A stretch of 64,000 nt of DNA from Mycolicibacterium novocastrense (GTDB lineage: Bacteria; Actinomycetota; Actinomycetes; Mycobacteriales; Mycobacteriaceae), in NCBI RefSeq assembly GCF_001570485.1, contig NZ_BCTA01000093.1:264228-328227 (forward strand), in the 5' to 3' direction. Both the position numbers and the translations under genes were made by a program. The notes under the pieces were generated by a model. The model was given only the letters and a program-made list of their open reading frames with translations. It was not told the DNA's origin and searched no databases. Positions within the stretch are counted from its first letter, which is position 1. The number at the start of each line of letters is the position of its first letter. This document shows, in pieces, positions 7,783 through 15,872 of the stretch.

Positions 7783-9204
7783 TTACAAGCTGGCTATGGC
7801 GGTTCGGACGTGCGCGAGGATGCGGGACGCCGAAGTCGGGACGGGATGCGGCCCTGGATCGGAGGCGGCCAGGTTCGCGGCGCGGGCGTGGACGAACGCC
7901 GCCGCCGCGGCGGCCTCGCCGGCGGGCAGGCCCGCGGCAAGCAAGGCGCCGATGACGCCGGTGAGCACGTCACCGGAACCCGCTGTGGCGGCCCAGGATT
8001 GGCCCGCCGGGTTGAGGTACACCGGGCCGCCCGGTTCGGCGATGACCGTCACGTTGCCCTTCAGCAGCACGGTGACGCCGAGCCGGTCGGCCAGCCTGCG
8101 GGTGGCACCGACGCGATCGTCGCCGGGCGCGGAACCGGCCAGGCGGGCGAACTCGCCGGCGTGTGGCGTCAGCACCGTCGGCGCATTCCGGCTGTCGACC
8201 AGATCGGGGTGGGCGGCCAGGATCGTCAACCCGTCGGCGTCGACGACCACCGGCAGTCCGCTTTCCAACGCGAACCACAGTGCCGCCGCGCCCGTGTCGT
8301 CGGTTCCCAGCCCGGGACCCACGGCCCAGGCCTGCACCCGTCCCGATGCGCCGGCACTGGGTGCGGCGATCACCTCAGGCCACTGCGAGAGAACCTGCTG
8401 TCCGGCGGTTCCGGCGTACCGGACCATGCCCGAGGTCGCCGCGACCGCCGCACCGGTGCACAGCACCGCGGCACCGGGGTAGGTCGCCGAGCCGGCGAGG
8501 ATGCCGGTCACCCCCTGCGTGTACTTGTCGTCGGTCGGTCCGGGCACCGGCCAGCGAGCGGCCACGTCGGCGGCGTCGAACGACACCATGTCGGACACCG
8601 GCAGGTCCAGCCCGATGTCGATCAACTCGACGTGACCACATTCCCCCAGGGCGTGAACGGGTTTGAGGCCGCCGAACGTCACGGTCAACGCGGCCCGGAC
8701 ATGGGGCCCGTCGGCGACCCCGGTCTGCACGTCGGCCCCGCTGGGGATGTCAACGGCCACCACCGGAATACCCGCCGCGTCGACGGCGGCGAACACGTCG
8801 GCGGCATTCGGCCGAAGCGGCCCGGAGCCCGAGATCCCCACCACGCCGTCGATCACGAGATCGGTGCCGGCCGGAACCGATCCGACGACCCGTCCACCGG
8901 CAGCGGTGAACGCCGCAAGCGCCTTGCGGTGTGTGCGCTCCGGGTTGAGCAGGATGGCGGCGGCCCCGGCTCCGCGCCGGCGCAGGAACGTCGCGGCCCA
9001 CAGCGCATCACCGCCGTTGTCACCCGAACCGACCACGGCGCAGATGCGGCGCCCGGAGATTCCGCCGGTGCGCAGCACCAGTTCCCGCGCGATCACGACG
9101 GCAAGACCGTTGGCGGCGCGGCGCATCAGGACACCGTCGGGCAGGGACGCCAATAGCGGCGCTTCAGCCTCGCGAATCTGGTCCGCGGTGTAGTAGTGCC
9201 GCAT
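7783..9204 (-). CDS. nnr: Bifunctional NAD(P)H-hydrate epimerase / ADP-dependent dehydratase
   Basis: This 473-residue fused enzyme repairs hydrated NADH/NADPH (NADHX). Residues 1-210 are the YjeF_N epimerase domain, starting RHYYTADQIREAEAP with VVGSGDNGGDALWAA. Residues 220-473 are the ribokinase-like dehydratase with LTPHAGEFARL and the nucleotide-binding WAATAGSGDVLTGVIGALL. Both domains look intact. It lies 27 bp upstream of gadB on the same strand. The fusion is the usual actinobacterial form. Confidence 0.95.
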   Translation of the reverse strand: MRHYYTADQIREAEAPLLASLPDGVLMRRAANGLAVVIARELVLRTGGISGRRICAVVGSGDNGGDALWAATFLRRRGAGAAAILLNPERTHRKALAAFTAAGGRVVGSVPAGTDLVIDGVVGISGSGPLRPNAADVFAAVDAAGIPVVAVDIPSGADVQTGVADGPHVRAALTVTFGGLKPVHALGECGHVELIDIGLDLPVSDMVSFDAADVAARWPVPGPTDDKYTQGVTGILAGSATYPGAAVLCTGAAVAATSGMVRYAGTAGQQVLSQWPEVIAAPSAGASGRVQAWAVGPGLGTDDTGAAALWFALESGLPVVVDADGLTILAAHPDLVDSRNAPTVLTPHAGEFARLAGSAPGDDRVGATRRLADRLGVTVLLKGNVTVIAEPGGPVYLNPAGQSWAATAGSGDVLTGVIGALLAAGLPAGEAAAAAAFVHARAANLAASDPGPHPVPTSASRILAHVRTAIASL

Positions 9205-9240
9205 CGTTGCCCAGGTTAGTGGTAAACGGTGCCGAGAGGC

Positions 9241-10134
9241 TCAGTTTCGACCGTCTGCCTCCGCCCAGAAATCGACTGCCCGTTCGGCTATCTCGACTGC
9301 GTACTCACCGTTGATCGCATGCGAGGCGCCGGGCCGCACTTCGACCCGACCCCACCGAAGCAGACGGCGCGCCCGCTCCGCCGCCCTGGTGGCGTCGTGC
9401 ATCACGCTGCGCCCCCCGATCAGGGCCAGCACCGGTATGTCCAGTGAGCGCAGCTGGTCGTCGGTGATCATCTTCGGAATCGCCTTGCGAACGGTGTAAT
9501 CGGTTGCACCCGAGGAGATCAGCGCCGCTTCGGTTGCCGCCCGGTCGATGTCGGCGCCACCGGAGATCCAGCGGAGCACACGCTTGCGCAGTTTCTCGGG
9601 TACGCCGGGGACGATCAACGCGGGCGAGGCCAGGACCGCCTTGAGCGCGACCGGAGCGAAGGTGAACACGGGGTCGAGCAGCACCAGCGAGGCGACGCGA
9701 CCAGGGCGGCGGGCGGCGTAGTTGACCGCCGTCCACCCGCCGATCGACACCCCCATCAGATGCGCCCGGTCCAGCCCGGCACCCGCGAGGGCCTCGTCGA
9801 GCCATTGCGCCTCGTCGTCGGGGCCGGTGATCGGCTTGTCCTGCACCGACAGCCCCGCCTCGCCGAGCAGGTCGATTCCGATCACCGTTCGGTGCCGTTG
9901 CAGGAGCGGGATGTTGCCGCGCCACATGGGGACCGAAGCGTTGCGACCGGGAAGCAGTACGACGGGCGTCAGATCGGGTGGCCCGGCGAACCGGTACATG
10001 CGAACCGAGCCGAATGATGTTGCGACATCGTGTGTTTCGGCGACTTCGGGAAGCTGTGCCATCGCGGTTCGGTAGACCTCGAGGAAGTGGCTGCGAGCCC
10101 GACCCCCCTTGAAGTCCCCGACCCGGCCCGGCAC
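9241..10134 (-). CDS. Alpha/beta-fold hydrolase
   Basis: This 297-residue alpha/beta hydrolase has LLPGRNASVPMW near the oxyanion hole, the nucleophile elbow LMGVSIGGWTAV and a late histidine in RPGASHAINGEYAV. The GTG start at 10132-10134 overlaps the glmS stop codon by one base (TAGTG), suggesting coupled translation. An ATG about 24 codons downstream (MAQLPEVAET) is an alternative start. The substrate is unknown; nothing in the neighbourhood points to one. Confidence 0.84.
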   Translation of the reverse strand: MPGRVGDFKGGRARSHFLEVYRTAMAQLPEVAETHDVATSFGSVRMYRFAGPPDLTPVVLLPGRNASVPMWRGNIPLLQRHRTVIGIDLLGEAGLSVQDKPITGPDDEAQWLDEALAGAGLDRAHLMGVSIGGWTAVNYAARRPGRVASLVLLDPVFTFAPVALKAVLASPALIVPGVPEKLRKRVLRWISGGADIDRAATEAALISSGATDYTVRKAIPKMITDDQLRSLDIPVLALIGGRSVMHDATRAAERARRLLRWGRVEVRPGASHAINGEYAVEIAERAVDFWAEADGRN

Positions 10135-12002
10135 TACTCGACGGTGACGGACTTGGCCAGGTTGCGGGGCTTGTCGACGTCATAGCCGCGAGCCTGCGCC
10201 ACGCCCGCGGCGAACACCTGCAGCGGGATCGTCGACAGCAGCGGCTGGAAAAGCGTTGACACCGCTGGGATCTCGATCAGGTGGTCGGCGTAGGGGCGGA
10301 CCGTCTCGTCGCCCTCCTCGGCGATCACGATGGTGACCGCACCACGCGCCTGGATCTCGCGGATGTTCGAGAGCAGCTTGGCGTGCAGCATCGGCGCGTT
10401 CTTCGGTGACGGCATCACGACGATGACGGGGAGGTCGTCCTCGATCAGCGCGATCGGACCGTGTTTGAGCTCACCCGCCGCGAAGCCCTCGGCGTGCATG
10501 TACGCCAGCTCCTTGAGCTTGAGCGCACCTTCGAGCGCGACGGGGTAGCCGACGTGCCTGCCGAGGAAGAGCACCGTCTGCGATTGGGCGAAGCGGTGCG
10601 CCAGCGCCCTGACCGGTTCGACGATTTCGAGCACCCGGGCGACAAGCTCGGGCATGGCCTCCAGCTCGCGGTATTCGCGCTCCACCTCGTCGGGGTACTT
10701 CGTGCCGCGAGCCTGCGCGAGCGCAAGGCCCACAAGGTAATTGGCCGCGATCTGGGCGAGGAAGGTCTTCGTCGACGCCACCCCGATCTCGGGTCCGGCG
10801 CGGGTGTAGAGCACCGCATCGCATTCACGCGGGATCTGGCTGCCGTTGGTGTTGCAGATCGCCAGCACCTTGGCCTTCTGCTCCTTGGCGTGGCGCACCG
10901 CCTCGAGGGTGTCGGCGGTCTCGCCGGACTGCGAGATCGCCACCACCAGGGTGTGGCTGTCCAGAACCGGGTCGCGGTAACGGAATTCGCTGGCCAGCTC
11001 CGCCTCGACGGGCAGCCTCGTCCAGTGCTCGATCGCATACTTGGCCAGCAGCCCGGAGTGGTAGGCGGTGCCGCATGCCACCACGAAGACCTTGTCGACC
11101 TCACGCAGCTCCTGATCGGACAGCCGCTGTTCGTCGAGCACGATGCGGTTGCCGACGAAGTGGCCCAGCAGCGTGTCGGAAACCGCGGCGGGCTGCTCGG
11201 CGATCTCTTTGAGCATGAAGTACTCGTAGCCGCCCTTTTCGGCAGCCGACATGTCCCAGTCGATATGGAACGACCGGGCGCTCGCGCCGTCGTCCACGCC
11301 GTTGAAGTCGGTGATGCGGTATCCGTCGGCGGTCACCACCACCGCCTGATCCTGGCCGAGCTCCACCGCGTCGCGGGTGTGCTCGATGAACGCGGCCACG
11401 TCCGAGCCGACGAACATCTCGCCGTCACCGACGCCGACCACCAGGGGCGTGGAGCGGCGCGCCGCCACGATCGTGCCCGGGTCGTCGGCGTTGGCGAACA
11501 CCAGCGTGAAGTGCCCTTCGAGGCGCCGCAGCACCGCGAGCACGGACGCGGGGAAATCTCCGGCGGTGGGACCGTGGTGGAACTGCCAGGAGACCAGGTG
11601 CACCGCGACCTCGGTGTCGGTGTCGCTGGCGAACTCCACGCCGGTCTTCTCGAGTTCGGCCCGCAACGCGGCGTAGTTCTCGATGATCCCGTTGTGGACG
11701 ACGGCGATCTTGCCGGCGGCGTCGCGGTGCGGATGGGCGTTGCGGTCGGTGGGTCTGCCGTGGGTGGCCCATCGGGTGTGGCCGAGGCCGGTGTTGCCCG
11801 CGAGGCTGGACGCCTCGGTGTCGGCCAGCGCGGCTTCCAGGTTGGCCAGCCGCCCGGCCCGGCGCCGGACCGTGAGCCCACCGTGTCCGTCGAGCAGAGC
11901 GACGCCCGACGAGTCGTAGCCTCGGTACTCCATCCGGCGCAGCGCGTCGACGACAATGTCGCAGGCAGGACGCTGCCCGACGTAGCCGACGATTCCGCAC
12001 AT
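10134..12002 (-). CDS. glmS: Glutamine-fructose-6-phosphate aminotransferase (isomerizing)
   Basis: GlmS makes glucosamine-6-phosphate from fructose-6-phosphate and glutamine, the first step to UDP-GlcNAc for the cell wall. The 622-residue protein begins MCGIVGYVGQR, so Met removal exposes the catalytic Cys of the class II glutaminase domain (about 1-230). Two SIS domains follow (VVACGTAYHSGLLAKY; SQSGETADTLEAV), and it ends in the conserved DKPRNLAKSVTVE. I prefer the ATG at 12000-12002 over one two codons upstream because the Cys must be N-terminal. glmM, which acts next in the pathway, lies about 7 kb away. Confidence 0.97.
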   Translation of the reverse strand: MCGIVGYVGQRPACDIVVDALRRMEYRGYDSSGVALLDGHGGLTVRRRAGRLANLEAALADTEASSLAGNTGLGHTRWATHGRPTDRNAHPHRDAAGKIAVVHNGIIENYAALRAELEKTGVEFASDTDTEVAVHLVSWQFHHGPTAGDFPASVLAVLRRLEGHFTLVFANADDPGTIVAARRSTPLVVGVGDGEMFVGSDVAAFIEHTRDAVELGQDQAVVVTADGYRITDFNGVDDGASARSFHIDWDMSAAEKGGYEYFMLKEIAEQPAAVSDTLLGHFVGNRIVLDEQRLSDQELREVDKVFVVACGTAYHSGLLAKYAIEHWTRLPVEAELASEFRYRDPVLDSHTLVVAISQSGETADTLEAVRHAKEQKAKVLAICNTNGSQIPRECDAVLYTRAGPEIGVASTKTFLAQIAANYLVGLALAQARGTKYPDEVEREYRELEAMPELVARVLEIVEPVRALAHRFAQSQTVLFLGRHVGYPVALEGALKLKELAYMHAEGFAAGELKHGPIALIEDDLPVIVVMPSPKNAPMLHAKLLSNIREIQARGAVTIVIAEEGDETVRPYADHLIEIPAVSTLFQPLLSTIPLQVFAAGVAQARGYDVDKPRNLAKSVTVE

Positions 12003-12057
12003 AGGCATTCAGGGTAGTGCAAGAGCGGCTCAGAACCCCGTCGGCTACGGTCGTCTG

Positions 12058-12903
12058 GTGGCCAGCACGAAGAAGCTCTTCAAGGCCCTGACCCGCCGCG
12101 GCCCGCACCGCGTTTTGCGAGGTGACCTGGCCTTCGCCGGGCTTCCCGGTGTCGTGTTCACCCCTGATTCCGGCTTCAGCCTGCCCGGCGTGGCGTTCGG
12201 CCACGATTGGCTTGCGGCGGCCGACCGCTATTCCGGCACGCTGGAGCATCTGGCGTCGTGGGGCATCGTCGCCGCGGCGCCGGCGACCGAGACGGGATTG
12301 GCTCCGTCGGCGCTCAACTTCGCCTATGACCTGGGCACGACGCTCGACATCATCACCGGTGTCCGGCTGGGACCGGGAGAGATCAGCGTGCATCCCAACA
12401 AGCTCGGCGTCATCGGCCACGGGTTCGGCGGGTCCGCTGCGGTGTTCACCGCGGCGGGAATGCCGGTCAAGCCGAAATCCGTCGTTGCGATCTTCCCCAC
12501 AGTCACTGCGCCGCCCGCCGAGGAGCCCGCGGCGACGCTGCAGGTACCCGGCCTGGTTCTCAGCGGGCCGGGCGATCCGATGACGCTGCGGTCCAACGCG
12601 GTCGAGTTGGCCAGGGCGTGGGACAAAGCCACGCTGCGCACGGTCAACGGGGCCAAGCCGGGCGGGCTGATCGAGGGCCGTCGGCTGGCCCGCGCCGTCG
12701 GACTGCCGGGAGCCGACCGCAGCACCCAGAAGGTGGTGCGGGCGCTGATCACCGGCTACCTGCTGCACACCCTGACCGGCGACAAGACCTACCGCGACTT
12801 CGCCGATCCCGACATCGCCCTGCCCAAGGCCCCGAACGTCGACCCGTTCGCCGACGACCCGGTGGCCCTGGAGAACAAGGTTGTCGCACTGCTGAAGCCC
12901 TGA
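12058..12903 (+). CDS. Alpha/beta-hydrolase-fold protein (dienelactone-hydrolase/PETase-like)
   Basis: A 281-residue cytoplasmic alpha/beta-hydrolase-type protein, divergent from glmS with 55 bp between the starts. It has AFGHDWLAAADRYSGTLEHL, as in chlorophyllase/PETase-type enzymes. At the expected nucleophile elbow it reads GVIGHGFGGSAAV, where the usual serine of G-x-S-x-G is a glycine (H-G-F-G-G). It may therefore be catalytically inactive or use another residue. No signal peptide is visible. Start is the GTG at 12058. The position corresponds to the conserved hypothetical gene next to glmS in M. tuberculosis. Function unknown. Confidence 0.82.
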   Translation: MASTKKLFKALTRRGPHRVLRGDLAFAGLPGVVFTPDSGFSLPGVAFGHDWLAAADRYSGTLEHLASWGIVAAAPATETGLAPSALNFAYDLGTTLDIITGVRLGPGEISVHPNKLGVIGHGFGGSAAVFTAAGMPVKPKSVVAIFPTVTAPPAEEPAATLQVPGLVLSGPGDPMTLRSNAVELARAWDKATLRTVNGAKPGGLIEGRRLARAVGLPGADRSTQKVVRALITGYLLHTLTGDKTYRDFADPDIALPKAPNVDPFADDPVALENKVVALLKP

Positions 12904-12913
12904 GCGTAATCAA

Positions 12914-12934
12914 CCAACCGGTTGGGTGTATAAC
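12914..12934 (+). promoter_or_regulatory. Palindromic operator candidate plus -10 box of the 12941 gene
   Basis: CCAACCGGTTGG (12914-12925) is a perfect 12-bp palindrome followed directly by TATAAC (12929-12934), a good mycobacterial -10. The ATG at 12941 begins 6 nt after the -10, which is the geometry of a leaderless mRNA. The palindrome occupies the -35/-10 spacer, where a TetR- or MarR-type repressor would block transcription. The regulator is not identifiable from this window. Confidence 0.55.
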
Positions 12935-12940
12935 TCGTTG

Positions 12941-13993
12941 ATGCGCACCGGGATCTTCCTCAACTACACCGACGGCTTTTTGCAGGCCGTCGATCAGGTC
13001 GTCGAGCTCGAGAAGGTCGGCGTCGACCTCGCCCTGGTGGCCGAGGCGTACTCCTACGACGCGATCAGCCAGCTCGGTTTCCTCGCGGCCAAGACGACGC
13101 GCATGGAACTCGGGACCGGCGTCGTGCCGATCTACATCCGTACGCCGACGTTGTTGGGGATGACGGCCGCGGGCCTCGACTACGTCTCGGGCGGCCGGTT
13201 CCGGCTCGGCATCGGCACGTCCGGCCCTCAGGTGATGGAGGGTTTTCATGGCGTGCCGTTCGACGCGCCGCTGGGACGCACCCGGGAAGTGGTCGAGATC
13301 TGTAGGCAGGTGTGGCGCCGCGAGCGCGTGCAGTTCGACGGCAAGCACTATCAGATTCCGCTGCCCAGCGAGGGACCCGGGGCCCGGGGCACGGGCCTGG
13401 GTAAGCCGTTGCAGTTGATCAATCACCCTGTGCGCGACCGTATTCCGATCACAATCGCCGCGTTGGGGCCCAAGAACGTCGAACTCACCGCGGAGATCGC
13501 CGAGGGTTGGCAGCCGGTGTTCTTCCTCCCCGAGCAGGCCGACGCCGTGTGGGGTGAGGCGCTGCGTGGCGGGTTCGCCAAACGCGACCCCTCGTTGGGG
13601 CCACTCGATGTCATGGTCAGCGCTCCCCTGGCCATCGGCGAGGACGTCGACGACCGGTTGTCGTGGGTGAAGCCGCAATTGGCGTTGTACATCGGCGGCA
13701 TGGGTGCGCGCGGCCGCAACTTCTACCACGACCTGGCCACCCGCTACGGGTACGGCGAGATCGCCGACACCATCCAGGACCTCTACCTCGCCGGCAAGAA
13801 GGCTGAGGCGATCGCGGCGGTACCGGATGACCTGGTCCGCAGCGTGTCGCTGGTCGGGCCGCGCGGGTTCGTCAAGGAGCGACTGGCCGCGTTCGCCGAA
13901 GCCGGTGCGACGACGCTTCTGCTGCAGCCACTTTCCGTCGACCGGCGTGAAATCCTCAATTTCGTCGAGGAACTGCACGGCTTGCTGCCTTAG
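12941..13993 (+). CDS. LLM-class F420-dependent oxidoreductase
   Basis: This 350-residue luciferase-like TIM-barrel protein belongs to the F420 group that mycobacteria have in large numbers. It begins MRTGIFLNYTDGF and has typical strands VDLALVAEAYSYDA, LELGTGVVPIYIRTPTLL-like text and FRLGIGTSGPQVMEGFHG. Such enzymes move hydride between F420 and a substrate, which is unknown here. I chose the ATG at 12941; a GTG 15 bp upstream lies inside the predicted -10 region. No ribosome binding site precedes it, consistent with a leaderless transcript. Confidence 0.9.
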   Translation: MRTGIFLNYTDGFLQAVDQVVELEKVGVDLALVAEAYSYDAISQLGFLAAKTTRMELGTGVVPIYIRTPTLLGMTAAGLDYVSGGRFRLGIGTSGPQVMEGFHGVPFDAPLGRTREVVEICRQVWRRERVQFDGKHYQIPLPSEGPGARGTGLGKPLQLINHPVRDRIPITIAALGPKNVELTAEIAEGWQPVFFLPEQADAVWGEALRGGFAKRDPSLGPLDVMVSAPLAIGEDVDDRLSWVKPQLALYIGGMGARGRNFYHDLATRYGYGEIADTIQDLYLAGKKAEAIAAVPDDLVRSVSLVGPRGFVKERLAAFAEAGATTLLLQPLSVDRREILNFVEELHGLLP

Positions 13994-13997
13994 CCGA

Positions 13998-14027
13998 TTA
14001 CGCCGAACGGCGCTGCCCCTGTACAGT
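13998..14027 (+). promoter_or_regulatory. Candidate promoter of the DEAD-box helicase gene
   Basis: TTACGC (13998-14003) and TACAGT (14022-14027) are separated by 18 bp, which would give a 5' leader of roughly 130 nt before the TTG start at 14164. The -35 match is weak. Long leaders are common for helicase genes that respond to cold or to RNA structure, but no regulatory RNA was recognised. Confidence 0.35.
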
Positions 14028-14163
14028 GGGCACAGCGGCATCTTCTGTTCTGCCTTTTGCCGCATCGCCGAAGGCGATAATCGACCCAGTTCGATCGTCA
14101 CACCGAGCGCCGCGGATCATCCGCGCCGGGCAGGACGACCACCCTGAACTTTCGGAGTTTTAC

Positions 14164-15480
14164 TTGTCTGTGCAAATCCCCTGTGGCACAACCGTGCCCA
14201 CTTTCGCCGACCTCGGCCTGCCGAAGGCCGTCGTCGCCACTCTTGCCGCCGACGGCGTCGAGTCACCCTTCCCGATCCAGGCGGCGACGCTGCCCGACTC
14301 GCTGGCCGGTCGCGATGTCCTCGGCCGCGGTCGCACCGGATCCGGGAAGACATACGCCTTCCTGCTGCCCGTGGTGACGAGACTCACTGCGAACCCGGTC
14401 AAACGCGTCCCCGGCCGCCCGCGCGCACTCATCCTCGCGCCGACGCGCGAACTGGCCGCCCAGATCAGCGCGTCGCTCGCACCGCTGGCCGCGGCCACCG
14501 ACCTGCGCACGGTGACGATCATCGGCGGCGTCGGACCCAACCCCCAGATCCAGGCGCTGCGTCAAGGCGTCGACATCGTCATCGCCTGCCCGGGCAGGCT
14601 CGAAGATCACGTCAAATCACGCCATGCCGACCTGTCGGGTGTCGAGATCACCGTGCTGGACGAGGCCGACCACATGGCCGACCTCGGCTTCCTTCCTCCG
14701 GTGAAGCGCCTGCTGGACAAGACCCCTCGCAACGGGCAGCGCATGCTGTTCTCCGCCACCCTCGACGGCGGCGTCGACGTGCTCGTGAAGCGATACCTGA
14801 CCGATCCCGTTGTGCACAGCGTGGATTCGGAGCAGTCACCGGTGACGGCGATGGAACACCACGTGCTGCATGTCGACAAGGGGGCCCGCCTCGGCGTGCT
14901 GGCCGACCTGGCCGCGTCACCGGGCCGGACCATCGTGTTCGCGCGCACTAAGCACGGCGCCAAGAACCTTGCCCGACAGCTGAACTCGCGCGGTGTGTCG
15001 ACAGTGGAGCTGCACGGCAACCTGTCCCAGAACGCACGCACCCGCAACCTTGCCGCGTTCTCCGATGGCTCGGCGACCGTACTGGTCGCGACCGACATCG
15101 CCGCGCGAGGCATCCACGTCGACGACGTGAGCCTCGTCGTGCATGCTGACCCGCCCGTCGAGCACAAGGCCTACCTGCATCGGTCCGGACGCACGGCGCG
15201 CGCCGGGGCCGACGGCACGGTGGTGACGCTGATGCTCGACGAGCAGGTGTCCGACGTGCGACAGCTGACCCGTAAGGCCGGCGTGAAGCCGACGATCACC
15301 CGATTCAGCGGCCCGTCGCATCCGGTTCTGGTGCAGATCGCCCCGGGCGAGCGAACGTTCGGTGATCCGATCGTCGCCAGCAGGCCCGAACCCGCGCGGC
15401 CACACCAGCCGTCGTCGGCCAGGGGTCGCCAGCAACGGCGGCGGCGCCCCACGCGGTCGCGGCGGCCGGCGAGGGCTTAG
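14164..15480 (+). CDS. rhlE: DEAD-box ATP-dependent RNA helicase (RhlE-like)
   Basis: A 438-residue RNA helicase that unwinds RNA duplexes in the cytoplasm, probably in mRNA decay or ribosome assembly. Motifs in order: Q motif FADLGLP...PFPIQ, motif I GRGRTGSGKT, Ia APTRELAAQ, II VLDEADHMADLGF, III FSATL, then the second RecA domain with IVFARTKHGAKNLARQL, VATDIAARGIHV and VI HRSGRTARAG. The C-terminal tail is short and arginine-rich (QQRRRRPTRSRRPARA). The start is a TTG at 14164-14166 with GGAG at 14154-14157; upstream in-frame starts give a non-conserved extension. RhlE is the best family match, not proven. Confidence 0.92.
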   Translation: MSVQIPCGTTVPTFADLGLPKAVVATLAADGVESPFPIQAATLPDSLAGRDVLGRGRTGSGKTYAFLLPVVTRLTANPVKRVPGRPRALILAPTRELAAQISASLAPLAAATDLRTVTIIGGVGPNPQIQALRQGVDIVIACPGRLEDHVKSRHADLSGVEITVLDEADHMADLGFLPPVKRLLDKTPRNGQRMLFSATLDGGVDVLVKRYLTDPVVHSVDSEQSPVTAMEHHVLHVDKGARLGVLADLAASPGRTIVFARTKHGAKNLARQLNSRGVSTVELHGNLSQNARTRNLAAFSDGSATVLVATDIAARGIHVDDVSLVVHADPPVEHKAYLHRSGRTARAGADGTVVTLMLDEQVSDVRQLTRKAGVKPTITRFSGPSHPVLVQIAPGERTFGDPIVASRPEPARPHQPSSARGRQQRRRRPTRSRRPARA

Positions 15481-15495
15481 CGCGGGCCGCACTGG

Positions 15496-15518
15496 AAGTT
15501 GCTCGGCGCAGCAAACTT
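15496..15518 (+). terminator. Weak hairpin after the helicase gene
   Basis: AAGTTGCT (15496-15503) pairs with AGCAAACTT (15510-15518) with one bulge, 15 bp after the helicase stop. There is no long U-tract. It could be a terminator of the hairpin-only type. Confidence 0.3.
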
Positions 15519-15655
15519 TCAGTAGTAGCTGACCCGCATTTCCATTGCGGCAACGCCGATTTGTCATCAATTTGGTTACTCAAACGTGACCACAGATGTG
15601 GTGATAATCGGGCAGCCTTGGGTATCCGGGTTTCACTCCTGAAGGGGGTGCGGCA

Positions 15656-15865
15656 ATGGGAACGATCACCTACCCACCGCGCATCACGTCCGAGCGCAGT
15701 GTGCGAACCTCCGTGTCGCCCCGGGGCGACGTGCGTCACGAGATCGACAGCGGGGCCGTCCATTTCTGGTGCGACCACTGCGGTACTAACCACCGGAGCC
15801 GGTTGATTGCCGCCGAGTGCGTCCGGCTGCTGGTCAACGGCCCCGATCCGGGTTTCGGTTCGTAG
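15656..15865 (+). CDS. Small hypothetical protein with a CxxC pair
   Basis: A 69-residue protein of unknown function. A strong GAAGGGGG ribosome binding site (15641-15648) precedes the ATG at 15656, which supports real expression. The C-terminal half reads VHFWCDHCGTNHRSRL and then a further cysteine (AAEC), resembling half of a zinc-binding site. The N-terminal half is polar and serine/arginine-rich. It stands alone, 175 bp after the helicase gene and ending 7 bp before the convergent gene. It may be a small nucleic-acid-binding or regulatory protein. Confidence 0.68.
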   Translation: MGTITYPPRITSERSVRTSVSPRGDVRHEIDSGAVHFWCDHCGTNHRSRLIAAECVRLLVNGPDPGFGS

Positions 15866-15872
15866 CCCTCGC

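Noticed and set aside
10461..12017. 518-codon plus-strand open frame opposite glmS
   Set aside because: Shadow of glmS; no start signal and no domain.
12749..14101. 450-codon minus-strand open frame opposite the F420 oxidoreductase
   Set aside because: Antisense shadow; the plus-strand protein has clear LLM-family sequence.
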